From assembly GCA_947624375.1 (NCBI GenBank), contig CANQKD010000016.1, forward strand, positions 1 to 45,317: a stretch of 45,317 bases of DNA, written 5' to 3'. The translations under genes and the position numbers were made by a program. The notes beneath the pieces are model-generated. The model saw only the letters and a program-made list of their open reading frames with translations, was not told where the DNA came from and did not search any database. Origin of the DNA: an uncultured Clostridia bacterium. Its GTDB lineage: Bacteria > Bacillota > Clostridia > Oscillospirales > Ruminococcaceae. Numbering within the stretch: the first letter of the stretch is position 1; every line of letters starts with the position of its first letter. Positions 8,018 through 16,305 of the stretch are shown here, piece after piece.

Positions 8018-8995
8018 TCACTTTGTAAGATACCAGCTGCTGAGTATTCTTTCAGCCTTTTTGCCATATATTGTAAAATCTCTGTTTTTATGTATCTGTG
8101 CGCCCGGGGTGAGCTTTACTTTCCAGTCCCACCAGAAATAGCCCGAGAACCAGTCCTCGTCCCAGAAAGTATGCAGCGCCGACTGATAAAAGTCAGCCTG
8201 CTCGTCCTCGTCAAGCGGCACTTCCTCACGGTGGTGAAAATCATACGGATATTTTGAACAGCCGTGCTCGTTGCGTATGCCTATCTCTGCAAACATTATA
8301 GGTCTTTGGTACTTTTCGTGCATACGAACAAGCCTTACCCGTATGTCGTCCCACGAGCGCAGCATTCTGCCAATGCTCACATCGTCGCCGTCTGTAAGCC
8401 TGTAATACGCCGAGATGCCTATAACATCAACTTTTGAGAGCCACGGGTACTTGAACTCATCATCGTGATTTATGTTATGCATTATCATGCCGTGGTATAC
8501 TTCTCTTACCGCATCTATCATCCTGCACACTCTTTCATGGCATACGTCCATACCGTCCATCTCGCAGCCGGTGCACAGCATTTCGCAGCCGGTCTTCTGC
8601 GCAATAGCGGCATAGTGCAGCATAAACGCCGTATATGATGCAAACCACCTGTCAAGGTAGTTTCCCCTGCCCTCTTCGGGAAAATGTATCCTCGCGCGCC
8701 ACACGCCGTCAAGGCAGTCTACCATAGGTTTAAGGCACACTTTCAGACCCATTTCTTTCGCCATGTTTATTGCGTACACAACATCTTCATCTGTCTGCGT
8801 TCTGCCGTATAAAGGGTGCACACACAGCGAAGTATACGTTTCCTGAAAAGCGTTTACCGGTATGCATATCCAGTCGATGCCGTCGCTGCACAGCCTCTGC
8901 ATAGATTTTCTTGCATAGTCTGTCATATATTCGCCGCTTTTTGCAAACGCGCCCCAGGTGTATCCTTTGCAGAAAAGTCTTTCCATAATATCCAC
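8018..8995 (-). CDS. GH113-like TIM-barrel glycoside hydrolase, cytoplasmic
   Basis: A 325-residue protein resembling family GH113 (beta-mannanase type) TIM barrels. The expected acid/base glutamate is in TGCEMDGM (E145) and the expected nucleophile in IMFAEIGIR (E237), about 92 residues apart, as in the family. Other barrel landmarks are VVYAINMAKEMGLKVCLKP and VDVIGISAYY. There is no signal peptide, so it should act inside the cell on imported or endogenous glycosides. The start is uncertain: GGAG lies 3 bases before the first ATG and 12 before a second at residue 4. It is the last gene of the operon from 11979. The real substrate may not be mannan. Confidence 0.78.
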   Translation of the reverse strand: MDIMERLFCKGYTWGAFAKSGEYMTDYARKSMQRLCSDGIDWICIPVNAFQETYTSLCVHPLYGRTQTDEDVVYAINMAKEMGLKVCLKPMVDCLDGVWRARIHFPEEGRGNYLDRWFASYTAFMLHYAAIAQKTGCEMLCTGCEMDGMDVCHERVCRMIDAVREVYHGMIMHNINHDDEFKYPWLSKVDVIGISAYYRLTDGDDVSIGRMLRSWDDIRVRLVRMHEKYQRPIMFAEIGIRNEHGCSKYPYDFHHREEVPLDEDEQADFYQSALHTFWDEDWFSGYFWWDWKVKLTPGAQIHKNRDFTIYGKKAERILSSWYLTK

Positions 8996-9007
8996 TCCAA
9001 AGTTTTA

Positions 9008-9595
9008 TCAGTATTTTTCAGCCTCCGAGCATATTCCGCCGAATATCATTCTGTTCACGCTCGGCGTTGCCTCGGGGCGTATCGCAACATCTATGGCATA
9101 CGGCGAAAAATTCCTTGCTATCTCTCTCACCGAATCAGATGTTATATCGCCCGTTACGAAAAACGGCTTGTCAATGCTTTGCGTAATGCTCGGGAATCTC
9201 GCAATATCCCTCAGCGGCAGAGAAACAAAGTCGGCAGGACTTTCGTTTATCTTCACCGCATCGCCTATGCATTTGAGCGAAAAGCGCTTTATCACCTTTG
9301 TTTCAGCGCGAAGTTTCAGCGCCTTTATATACTCCGCACTCTCATCGCCGCAAAGCTCCACAGTTTCGCATATGCCTGCCGAAAGCAGCGGCGTTATCTG
9401 AGAAATATCCTGGTCGCAGAACATTCCTATCGCCTGAATCTCGGGGCGCAGATTATACACCAGCTTTGATGCTATGTTCCCCGTCACCCTGTAAAGACCG
9501 TCAAAAAATGAGAAACCTATGTACGCAGGCTGCACCTCGTTGGCGCAGGCTATATCGTCCGCATTTCTTATCCCGCTGATCCTTATTTTAACCAT
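9008..9595 (-). CDS. TrpF-like (phosphoribosylanthranilate isomerase fold) protein, probably not an isomerase
   Basis: The 195-residue sequence follows the TrpF pattern along its length: VKIRISGIRNADD, then IGFSFF, IGMFCDQD, VELCGDE, and FFVTGDITSDSVREI near the C-terminus. The residues needed for the isomerase are missing. The catalytic Cys of KICGI is Ser (position 7), the Asp region plus the GGSGKTF phosphate loop is absent, and the DVSSGVE motif is DVAIRPE. No other trp gene is nearby. The gene abuts the upstream membrane protein stop (TAAATG) and precedes the hydrolase by 12 bases. It is probably a repurposed barrel with an unknown role in this operon. Confidence 0.7.
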   Translation of the reverse strand: MVKIRISGIRNADDIACANEVQPAYIGFSFFDGLYRVTGNIASKLVYNLRPEIQAIGMFCDQDISQITPLLSAGICETVELCGDESAEYIKALKLRAETKVIKRFSLKCIGDAVKINESPADFVSLPLRDIARFPSITQSIDKPFFVTGDITSDSVREIARNFSPYAIDVAIRPEATPSVNRMIFGGICSEAEKY

Positions 9596-10516
9596 TTATC
9601 CGTTGTTACCTCCATCGGTAGAATTTACAGCTTTATGAAAAGTTGTTTTTATATTTTTTTGTGCGGCGTTTTCGTTCAGTCTGCCGCCGCCGCTTTCAAA
9701 CTTTCGGTAGAAGTTCTCGGCGCTGTCGTCAAGACCCTTTTTCGCCAGCCGCGCCTCTCTGGCTTTTGCCTGTCTTTCCTGTATTCGTCTGCGCTTTTCC
9801 ATGTCGTCAAAATATTCGTCTACAGTGCCGTTTAAAGATATACCGTCATCACTTTCGTCATACGAAAGAGAAGCTTCATATTTATCATACTGCGTTTGTT
9901 TTACCTTATCCATATCACCGCCGGGCAGCTTGTCAACACCTAAATACTCATCAAGATCCATCTCACCGCTGAGTATCTTGTCAAGATCTTTCTTATCCTG
10001 TATTTTCTGCTCCTGCGTGGAATTTATATTACTCAGCTGCTTTATTTCGTATGCGTAAAGCTGCCGCTCGGTGAGTTTCTTATCCATTCTGTCGGTGTTT
10101 TCTTCTTCAAACAGAGGATAGCCCGGCAGGTTCTTCATAGCAATAAGCCTAAGCTCTGCCCAGATAAAAAATATATCATACACAAAAAACACAGCATATA
10201 CGCCCAGAGTTGCAATTGCCGAGAGAAGTGTCACACCCAGCAGCACATACAGCGGCGTTGTATTTTTTGAAGACCGCGCGAAAGCCACCATAGCAGAGTT
10301 TGCAACCGCGAAGAACACCACGGCGAACTCTATTCCCCCATAGCCGAAATACTGCGACATCCACAGCCCGACTATCACCATTGTTACCGCTAAAAACCAC
10401 ATCAGGTCGGCTATGCGCTCTTCGCTCTTTTGCACCTCGTGCAGCTTCATTTTCTTTTCCTCGCGCATAAGATCGAAATATTTTGCGCTTTCGCTGTCAA
10501 CTATTCTTTGAAACAT
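9596..10516 (-). CDS. Membrane protein, paralog 1 of an unrecognised three-gene family
   Basis: About 306 residues. A cytoplasmic N-terminal helix is followed by roughly four membrane segments (about residues 40-130), then the family motif NLPGYPLF. A long charged tail follows, rich in Asp, Glu, Lys and Arg and with coiled-coil character (MEKRRRIQERQAKAREARL). I place the start at 10516 because GGGAGAG lies just upstream. The in-frame ATG at 10534 lacks a site and would lengthen the overlap with the preceding gene. The overlap from 10516 is 20 bases. Two relatives lie immediately upstream. The function is unknown; the motif position suggests a cytoplasmic face element after the last membrane helix. 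Confidence 0.7.
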   Translation of the reverse strand: MFQRIVDSESAKYFDLMREEKKMKLHEVQKSEERIADLMWFLAVTMVIVGLWMSQYFGYGGIEFAVVFFAVANSAMVAFARSSKNTTPLYVLLGVTLLSAIATLGVYAVFFVYDIFFIWAELRLIAMKNLPGYPLFEEENTDRMDKKLTERQLYAYEIKQLSNINSTQEQKIQDKKDLDKILSGEMDLDEYLGVDKLPGGDMDKVKQTQYDKYEASLSYDESDDGISLNGTVDEYFDDMEKRRRIQERQAKAREARLAKKGLDDSAENFYRKFESGGGRLNENAAQKNIKTTFHKAVNSTDGGNNG

Positions 10517-11189
10517 CGCTCTCTCCCATATCAATATTTTCGGGAACGTACAGCACGTCCATTTCCTCGCTTTGCTGCTTTATGCCAAGTTCTTTCAGCG
10601 CTTCTTCATCGCCGCTGAGAACGCGCTTTTTAAGCTCCTGCGCCGCCCTGCTGTCAAGTCCTCTGTCGTCTATGCGGTCAATGGCGGCTATCTGCTCAAA
10701 GGTAAGCCCCTGCGCGTAGCCCTCTTTCTGCTCCTGCGCAAATGCAGGGTAGCCTTCCAGCCGCGAGAGAGCTTTTACCTTTACTTCCGCCGATATAAAG
10801 TATATACAAAATATAGTCAAAAGCAGCAAAATGCCCTTAGTGCACACCGCGCCGACTATCGACAGCACAAACATAACATACATAGGTATGCAGTTTTTCG
10901 CCGTCCTCGCCCACGCTATCATGGGTATGTAAAGCAGCGGTATGAACACCAGAAACGGCAGCTCCTTGCCGCCTAGCGTCAGCCGTGAAAGGTCATATTG
11001 CTGCCCCTCGCCGATAAACACCGCCCAGCCCAGTATTCCGGAGAACATCAGCAGCACTATAAACAGCCACATATACACCGTCATGCAGCGCTCTACCGCA
11101 CCGTCAAGCTCTTTTTTCAGGGTGCGTTTTTCGATGTTTGGCAGCATATCATACCGCTCCTGACATTTTTTCACTATGGCTTCAAGCAT
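10497..11189 (-). CDS. Membrane protein, paralog 2 of an unrecognised three-gene family
   Basis: A 230-residue protein with the same layout as its neighbours: an N-terminal cytoplasmic helix (about 1-33), about four membrane segments (36-60, 75-93, 98-118, 120-135), the motif RLEGYPAF, and an acidic tail. It ends near MDVLYVPENIDMGE, which matches MDTLEVPDDIDLGD at the end of paralog 3. The ATG at 11189 overlaps the upstream TGA by one base (TGATG) and has GGGGGA before it. The GTG one codon earlier is less likely. Tight coupling suggests that the three proteins are made in fixed proportion, perhaps as one complex. Confidence 0.7.
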   Translation of the reverse strand: MLEAIVKKCQERYDMLPNIEKRTLKKELDGAVERCMTVYMWLFIVLLMFSGILGWAVFIGEGQQYDLSRLTLGGKELPFLVFIPLLYIPMIAWARTAKNCIPMYVMFVLSIVGAVCTKGILLLLTIFCIYFISAEVKVKALSRLEGYPAFAQEQKEGYAQGLTFEQIAAIDRIDDRGLDSRAAQELKKRVLSGDEEALKELGIKQQSEEMDVLYVPENIDMGESDVSKNS

Positions 11190-11839
11190 CACTTATCCCC
11201 CAAGTCAATGTCATCGGGCACTTCAAGGGTGTCCATTTCGCCAAAATTTTTGCCCGTGTCGGCTTTGGCATACTCTATCTTGCCGCTCAGGATCATATCG
11301 TAATAATCATTCTGCACTGCCGCCGCGCTTTTGGGCTTGCCCGTTTTTTCGCCCTTGCTGCGTGCAAGGTATTCCTGTTCATCGCTCACGCGCTTGGCAT
11401 CTAAGTCGTCGTTGAATCTGGGGTAGCCGGGCAGCTTTGAAAACGCCTCCAGCCGCGCCGTAACTATAAGGAAAAGTATGCTCCACAAGTTGGTAAGGCT
11501 GTATGTCGGCGTATGAAAAAATATCACAAGGTTCGTTATTATAAAAAGCACAAGCCCCGCGCTGCTGCCGCGTTTTATCGCCAGTATCTCACAGTACAGA
11601 GCTATCGGGTATACGACCCACTCTATCGCGGTATCTACAACGCCGTATACCACTCTGCCCTCTTTTATCTCGTTTATGTTCCACCATATGCACAAAAACA
11701 TACCTATAAGCACCGCAAACTTGAAAAGCTTATCGAGTATTTCAGCAAGCCTCATCAGAGTGTGCATTTTTTTGCGCTTCTGCGAATTTGAAAGCAGCGA
11801 ATATTTATTTATCAGCCGCAAGGTAAGAAACTGTGGCAT
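11189..11839 (-). CDS. Membrane protein, paralog 3 of an unrecognised three-gene family
   Basis: 216 residues with a basic N-terminal stretch, about four membrane segments (about 35-55, 65-85, 92-110, 115-132), the motif KLPGYPRF, then a soluble tail containing YYDMILSGKIEY. Its end, MDTLEVPDDIDLGD, is shared with paralog 2. The ILSG word also recurs in paralog 1 (KILSGEMDLDEYLG). The start lies 5 bases after the small 44-aa gene and its ribosome site is weak, so translation probably depends on coupling. The family is not recognised. Confidence 0.68.
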   Translation of the reverse strand: MPQFLTLRLINKYSLLSNSQKRKKMHTLMRLAEILDKLFKFAVLIGMFLCIWWNINEIKEGRVVYGVVDTAIEWVVYPIALYCEILAIKRGSSAGLVLFIITNLVIFFHTPTYSLTNLWSILFLIVTARLEAFSKLPGYPRFNDDLDAKRVSDEQEYLARSKGEKTGKPKSAAAVQNDYYDMILSGKIEYAKADTGKNFGEMDTLEVPDDIDLGDK

Positions 11840-11844
11840 ATCGG

Positions 11845-11979
11845 TCAGCTCTGTGCAATATCTGCTTCAAAATAGCGCGGCTTGGTCAAATAACGGCAAA
11901 TGTCGCTTATCACGGTCATCAGTATTTTTGCCGCAAGAATAACGCACGCCGTTTTGAGCAAAAATTCAATAAATTTCAT
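11845..11979 (-). CDS. Small membrane peptide, 44 aa, first gene of the operon
   Basis: MKFIEFLLKTACVILAAKI begins a mostly hydrophobic 44-residue product with one membrane helix (about 4-28) and a short charged tail. I chose the ATG at 11979 because a full GGAGG lies 8 bases upstream. It is the first gene after the promoter at 12023-12051 and is separated from paralog 3 by only 5 bases. It could be a small subunit of the membrane complex or a leader that couples translation. No family is recognised. Confidence 0.6.
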   Translation of the reverse strand: MKFIEFLLKTACVILAAKILMTVISDICRYLTKPRYFEADIAQS

Positions 11980-12022
11980 CTTGTTATCCTCCGTATGATA
12001 TATCTGTAGGTCATATATAATC

Positions 12023-12051
12023 ATTATAACATTTTTACAAAGATTTTGCAA
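12023..12051 (-). promoter_or_regulatory. Promoter of the minus operon (11979 to 8018)
   Basis: On the minus strand TTGCAA (12046-12051), 17 bases, TATAAT (12023-12028). Confidence 0.75.
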
Positions 12052-12055
12052 TACC

Positions 12056-12077
12056 CCAATTATTAAAAAATAATCGG
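12056..12077. promoter_or_regulatory. Inverted repeat between two divergent promoters, possible shared operator
   Basis: Arms CCAATTATT (12056-12064) and AATAATCGG (12069-12077) are reverse complements in 8 of 9 positions around an AAAA spacer. The repeat fills almost exactly the space between the two -35 boxes, so a protein bound there could control both operons. Confidence 0.5.
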
Positions 12078-12105
12078 TTGCATTTTTCCAAAAATGTGTT
12101 ATAAT
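12078..12105 (+). promoter_or_regulatory. Promoter of the plus operon (12138 to 16163)
   Basis: TTGCAT (12078-12083), 16 bases, TATAAT (12100-12105). Transcription would start near 12112, which rules out the upstream ATG at 12114 as a translation start. Confidence 0.75.
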
Positions 12106-12137
12106 GAATATGTATGTTTTATGAAAGGAAAAAGGGT

Positions 12138-13625
12138 ATGGCTGACACCGAACACGCTGAAAACGCTGAAAACCGCGGCTACAAAGGGCTGCTTACAAAT
12201 ACGTTCATATTCGCGATAGGCTCTTTTAGCTCGAAAGTGCTTTCGCTTATTCTGGTAACGGTATATACGAATATCCTCACCAAGGCGCAGCTGGGTCTTA
12301 CAGACAACTTTGTCAACGTTGCCAACTGGCTGATACCCATGGTAACTCTGACCGTCTCGGAAGCGGTTGTGCGCTTCGGTCTTGATAAGTCATACGACAA
12401 AAAGCGCATATTCACAATAGGCTCAAACGTTGTGCTCATAGGCATTCTCTGCCTTGCCGGTGTCATGTTCTTTTTGTATGATAATTCTGTAGTCAGAAAG
12501 TATATCGGCTCATACTCGTGGCTGCTGTTTTTGTATGTTTCAATAGGAGGCTACAAGCTGATGTGCGATGCCTTTGTGCGCTCGCTGGAGAAAATAAAGC
12601 TGGTGGCTGCAAGCGGCATACTCGGCACATTTATAACGCTGGTGTGCAGCGTGCTGTTCATGGTCGTGCTGAAAATGGGCGTGGTCGGCTATCTGGCATC
12701 TATAGTAATTTCAGACGTCGTGGCGATAATCTTTCTTATGCTCTCGGCAAAACTTTATAAGTATTACACGCGGCTGTCTGTCGGCAAAAACGAGCCTTTC
12801 AACAAGGGGCTGTCGTCTGCTATGCTTCGTTACTGCGTGCCGCTGATACCAACGCAGCTTTTGTGGCTTATAACCAACACTTCAGACTCTTTCATGATAA
12901 CGCATTACCTCGGGCTTGAAAAGACCGGCATACTTTCGGCTGCTTACAAAATACCCAATCTGCTGACTATAATATACATGATGTTCGGCAACGCGTGGAA
13001 CATAAGCGCCATTACAGAGAGCGAATCAGACGAGCGCGAGAGGTTTTACAGCAACGTTTTCGATATAAACCAATCGCTTTTGTACATCACTGCGGCAGGC
13101 ATACTGATGATAATAAGACCCCTTACCGCCGTGTGGATAGGCAAAGAGTTCCGCTCATCGGTGCTGTATTCGCCGGGGCTGGTGTTCTCAACGGTGTTTA
13201 TATGCTTCACAACGTTCATGGGGTCGATATATTCTGTAGCGAAAAAGTCGAACCGCTCGCTGCTTACAAGCCTTGCGGCAGGCGTGGTGAATGTTTCCCT
13301 GAACCTTATACTCATACCTCGCATAGGCATTATGGCGGCTGTGATATCTACCGTGGCAGCGTATATAACGGTATTCATACTCAGGTGTATAGACTCGCGC
13401 AGGCTGCTGCCGTTTGAACTGAAACCCGTAAAGATAATCATAAATACTGTAATACTAGCGGCTATGACCTTTGCAGCGCGGCTCACGGGTTGGCAGTACG
13501 CCGCTGTAGAGATACCCTGCTTTTTAGTAATATTCGTTATAAATTATAAGTGTATGCTTAAAATGGCAAGGAAGATTCTTCCCAAAAAGCTGTGGAAATT
13601 CATACCGCTTATAAATAAAATATAA
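12138..13625 (+). CDS. Polysaccharide flippase, Wzx/MOP-family membrane protein
   Basis: A 495-residue protein with about 14 hydrophobic segments that resembles oligosaccharide-lipid flippases of the MATE/MOP superfamily. The N-terminal stretch GLLTNTFIFAIGSFSSKVLS and the central KLYKYYTRL followed by LRYCVPLIPTQLLWLI are typical of Wzx-like transporters. It would move a lipid-linked glycan across the membrane for wall or capsule assembly. The start at 12138 has AAAGG about 9 bases upstream. It heads an operon with a ssDNA-binding-type protein, a sugar kinase and a decarboxylase, a set with no obvious common pathway. No glycosyltransferases lie nearby. Confidence 0.85.
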   Translation: MADTEHAENAENRGYKGLLTNTFIFAIGSFSSKVLSLILVTVYTNILTKAQLGLTDNFVNVANWLIPMVTLTVSEAVVRFGLDKSYDKKRIFTIGSNVVLIGILCLAGVMFFLYDNSVVRKYIGSYSWLLFLYVSIGGYKLMCDAFVRSLEKIKLVAASGILGTFITLVCSVLFMVVLKMGVVGYLASIVISDVVAIIFLMLSAKLYKYYTRLSVGKNEPFNKGLSSAMLRYCVPLIPTQLLWLITNTSDSFMITHYLGLEKTGILSAAYKIPNLLTIIYMMFGNAWNISAITESESDERERFYSNVFDINQSLLYITAAGILMIIRPLTAVWIGKEFRSSVLYSPGLVFSTVFICFTTFMGSIYSVAKKSNRSLLTSLAAGVVNVSLNLILIPRIGIMAAVISTVAAYITVFILRCIDSRRLLPFELKPVKIIINTVILAAMTFAARLTGWQYAAVEIPCFLVIFVINYKCMLKMARKILPKKLWKFIPLINKI

Positions 13626-13645
13626 ACTATCAGGAGGAAAAAACA

Positions 13646-13891
13646 ATGGCAGAACTGACTTACGAGATCAAAGAGTGCTTGGGAGTGCTTTCGGAAAACG
13701 CGAAGGGCTGGACAAAGGAGCTCAACCTCATCAGCTGGAACGGCAGAGAGCCGAAGTACGACATAAGAGAATGGTCTCCCGACCACACAAGAATGGGCAA
13801 GGGCGTTACCCTTTCAGACGAGGAATTTGAAACGCTGAAATCCATTATCAACGGCGAAGTTACCGACGACGACGAGGCAGGCATACTGTAA
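13646..13891 (+). CDS. YdbC/PC4-like ssDNA-binding family protein, 81 aa
   Basis: The sequence KGWTKELNLISWNGREPKYD followed by IREWSPDHTRMGKGVTLSDEEFETL matches the small YdbC family, which has a fold like the eukaryotic PC4 coactivator and binds single-stranded DNA. An excellent AGGAGG ribosome site lies 9 bases upstream. Its stop overlaps the start of the kinase by one base (TAATG). Its role in this operon is not evident from context. Confidence 0.85.
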   Translation: MAELTYEIKECLGVLSENAKGWTKELNLISWNGREPKYDIREWSPDHTRMGKGVTLSDEEFETLKSIINGEVTDDDEAGIL

Positions 13892-14808
13892 TGCTTTATA
13901 CCGTTACGCTGAGCCCCTCGCTCGATTACACGGTGTGGACCGACAAACTGACGGCAGGGGCAGTAAACCGCGCATATGATACGCGCATTGTGGCAGGCGG
14001 CAAGGGTGTCAACGTTTCGGTGGTGCTTAAAAACCTCGGCTGCGAAAACACCGCGCTGGGCTTTGCCGCAGGCTTTACGGGGGCTGAGATAGAACGACTG
14101 CTAAAAGAAAACGGCGTTGATACGTGCTTTTTGCACCTGCCGCAGGGCAATTCGCGCATAAACGTCAAGCTCTCTGGCGAGCAGGAGACCGAAATAAACG
14201 CTGATTCCCCCTACATTCCGCCGCGCAGCCTTGAAGCCCTTTGGCAGGAGCTTGACAAACTTCACAGCGGCGACTGCCTTGTGCTTGCAGGCAGCATACC
14301 CTCTTGCCTGCCGGATACGCTTTATCTTGACATAATGACGCGCCTCAAAGGCAGGGGCATACGCATAATCGCCGATGCCTCGGGAAGCTCGCTGGTGAGC
14401 CTTCTGAAAGGCGAGCCGTTTCTGGTAAAACCCAACCACATAGAGCTCGGCGAGATATTCGGCATAAGCATAACCACCCCCGAAGAAGCGGTAAAATACG
14501 CCGTAGCAATGCAGGAAAGCGGCGCTGAGAACGTGCTTGTTTCAATGGCGCAGATGGGGGCAGTGCTTGCCTGCAAAAGCGGCGAGAGGCTGTATTGCAG
14601 CGCGCCAAAAGGCAAGGCTGTAAACTCCGTCGGCGCGGGGGATTCAATGGTGGCAGGCTTTCTGGCGGCGCTAACGCAGGGCGAAAGCATGGCAAACGCG
14701 CTTAAAACAGGCGCTGCGGCAGGCTCGGCAAGCGTGTTTTCGGGCGCTCTGGCAACTAAAGAAGCCGTTATGGCGCTTATGCCTGAAATTGTGGTGAAAA
14801 GCATATGA
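13891..14808 (+). CDS. PfkB-family sugar-phosphate kinase, 1-phosphofructokinase-like
   Basis: A 305-residue ribokinase-fold enzyme. The opening MLYTVTLSPSLDYTV and the GGKGVNVSVVLKNLG motif (about 37-51) are typical of FruK/LacC. The C-terminal VNSVGAGDSMVAGFLA carries the catalytic Asp in GAGD. The expected reaction is ATP-dependent phosphorylation of fructose 1-phosphate, or of tagatose 6-phosphate if it is LacC-like. No fruA PTS gene or fruR regulator is present, so the substrate is not certain. Translation is coupled to the genes on both sides by one-base and four-base overlaps. Confidence 0.88.
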   Translation: MLYTVTLSPSLDYTVWTDKLTAGAVNRAYDTRIVAGGKGVNVSVVLKNLGCENTALGFAAGFTGAEIERLLKENGVDTCFLHLPQGNSRINVKLSGEQETEINADSPYIPPRSLEALWQELDKLHSGDCLVLAGSIPSCLPDTLYLDIMTRLKGRGIRIIADASGSSLVSLLKGEPFLVKPNHIELGEIFGISITTPEEAVKYAVAMQESGAENVLVSMAQMGAVLACKSGERLYCSAPKGKAVNSVGAGDSMVAGFLAALTQGESMANALKTGAAAGSASVFSGALATKEAVMALMPEIVVKSI

Positions 14809-16163
14809 GCGATACCCTTTTTGATAAGCTGAAAAGCCTGAGCTTATACCCCATGCATATGCCGGGGCACAAGAGAAACACCGATATTTTGGGCAATTCC
14901 CTCCCCTACGGCATTGACATTACCGAAATAACAGACTTTGATGACCTGCACTGCGCGAGCGGCGTTATAGACGACATTCAGCGGCGGCTGGCGGCATTTT
15001 ACGGCGCAAAAAAGAGCTTTCTGCTGGTGAATGGCAGCACCTGCGGCATAATGGCGGCGGCGGTGGCTTTATGCAGCTTTGGCGACAAAATCATTGCGGC
15101 GCGCAACTGCCACCGTTCGGTTTACAAAGCTGTTGAACTGTACAATTTATCACCCGATTGGGTGACACCGCCGTTCGATACTGCTGCGGGTATTTTCACC
15201 TCGGTAACGGCGGAGGCTATAGAAAAAGCGATCGAACGCACCCCCGATGCAAAGGCTGTTATCATCACCTCGCCGACATACGAGGGCGTAATAAGCGATA
15301 CAGAAAAAATAGCGAAAGTATGCGAAAGTCACGGTATACCGCTGATCTGCGATGAAGCGCACGGAGCGCATTTTCCGCTTTTCTGCACATCGCGTGCGGT
15401 GGGCGATATTTCTGTCACCAGCCTGCACAAAACTCTGCCCTGCCTTACACAAGTTGCGTGCCTTAACATTTTTTCCGATAAAGTCGATACCGAAAGAATA
15501 GCGGAAACGCTGCAAATGTTTGAAACATCGAGCCCTTCTTACGTTTTAATGGCATCTGCCGACAGATGCATGACCTTGCTTGAAAAGGGCGGCAAAGAGC
15601 TTGCACAGCGGCATACCAAGCGTTTGGAACATTTTTATAAAGCTGCCGAAAACTTAGAACATCTGTACATAAAAAATAGTGAAAATTGTGATAAAAGCCG
15701 CATTGTCATATGCTGTGAGAATACCGATATAAGCGGCAGAGAGCTGTTCGACCGCCTGCGCAGAGATCTTGACATCGAGTGCGAAATGGCAAGCATGAGG
15801 TATGTGGTCGCGCTGACAAGCATTTGCGACAGTGACGAGGGGCTTTTGCGCCTTGAAAACGCGCTTGCGGCTATTGACAAAAGTTTGCTCAAAGCGCAGT
15901 GCACCCCACTGCCCGATATGTGCGCGCCAAAGGTGTGCAAAACGGCATACGAAGCGCAAAAGTGCGAAAAAACGCTAATTTCTTTGGGTGACAGCATAGG
16001 CAGAGTGTGCGGCGAATATGTGTGGGCATACCCACCTGGCGTGCCGGTTATTGCGCCGGGCGAAGTCATCACGGCAGAAGCGGTACAAAGCATTACAGAA
16101 ATGCGGCGAGCAAGGCTCAGCGTCATCTCGCGTGATGAAGAAAAAATACTCATATTAAAATAG
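14805..16163 (+). CDS. Orn/Lys/Arg decarboxylase family protein (PLP-dependent)
   Basis: A 452-residue fold-type I PLP enzyme. MHMPGHKR and ITEITDFDDLH near the N-terminus, the cofactor region LVNGSTCGIMA, the CDEAHGAHFP motif and the PLP lysine in TSLHKTLP identify the family of arginine/lysine decarboxylases, close to Bacillus SpeA/YaaO. The receiver-like wing domain of the E. coli enzymes is absent, as is normal in Firmicutes. It probably makes agmatine or cadaverine, but the substrate cannot be told by eye. It overlaps the kinase gene by four bases (ATGA) and is followed by a terminator. Confidence 0.88.
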   Translation: MSDTLFDKLKSLSLYPMHMPGHKRNTDILGNSLPYGIDITEITDFDDLHCASGVIDDIQRRLAAFYGAKKSFLLVNGSTCGIMAAAVALCSFGDKIIAARNCHRSVYKAVELYNLSPDWVTPPFDTAAGIFTSVTAEAIEKAIERTPDAKAVIITSPTYEGVISDTEKIAKVCESHGIPLICDEAHGAHFPLFCTSRAVGDISVTSLHKTLPCLTQVACLNIFSDKVDTERIAETLQMFETSSPSYVLMASADRCMTLLEKGGKELAQRHTKRLEHFYKAAENLEHLYIKNSENCDKSRIVICCENTDISGRELFDRLRRDLDIECEMASMRYVVALTSICDSDEGLLRLENALAAIDKSLLKAQCTPLPDMCAPKVCKTAYEAQKCEKTLISLGDSIGRVCGEYVWAYPPGVPVIAPGEVITAEAVQSITEMRRARLSVISRDEEKILILK

Positions 16164-16165
16164 TG

Positions 16166-16195
16166 CGCCTCGAATTTCTCGGGGCGTTTTTGTTG
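16166..16195 (+). terminator. Intrinsic terminator after the decarboxylase gene
   Basis: CGCCTCGA and TCGGGGCG form an 8-bp stem with one G-T pair and are followed by TTTTTGTT. The next 110 bases (to 16305) hold no gene that I can support. Confidence 0.8.
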
Positions 16196-16305
16196 AAAAG
16201 TAATACTTTCGCGAAAAATATCGCACAAGGGATTGTGTAAAAAGCCCATGTATAAATTTTTGAATAAGTCAAAATAAAAAAATAAAGATTTTTCGCAATT
16301 TTTCG

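Noticed and set aside
9008-9595. Annotation as a functional trpF
   Set aside because: The catalytic Cys and the phosphate-binding loop are missing.
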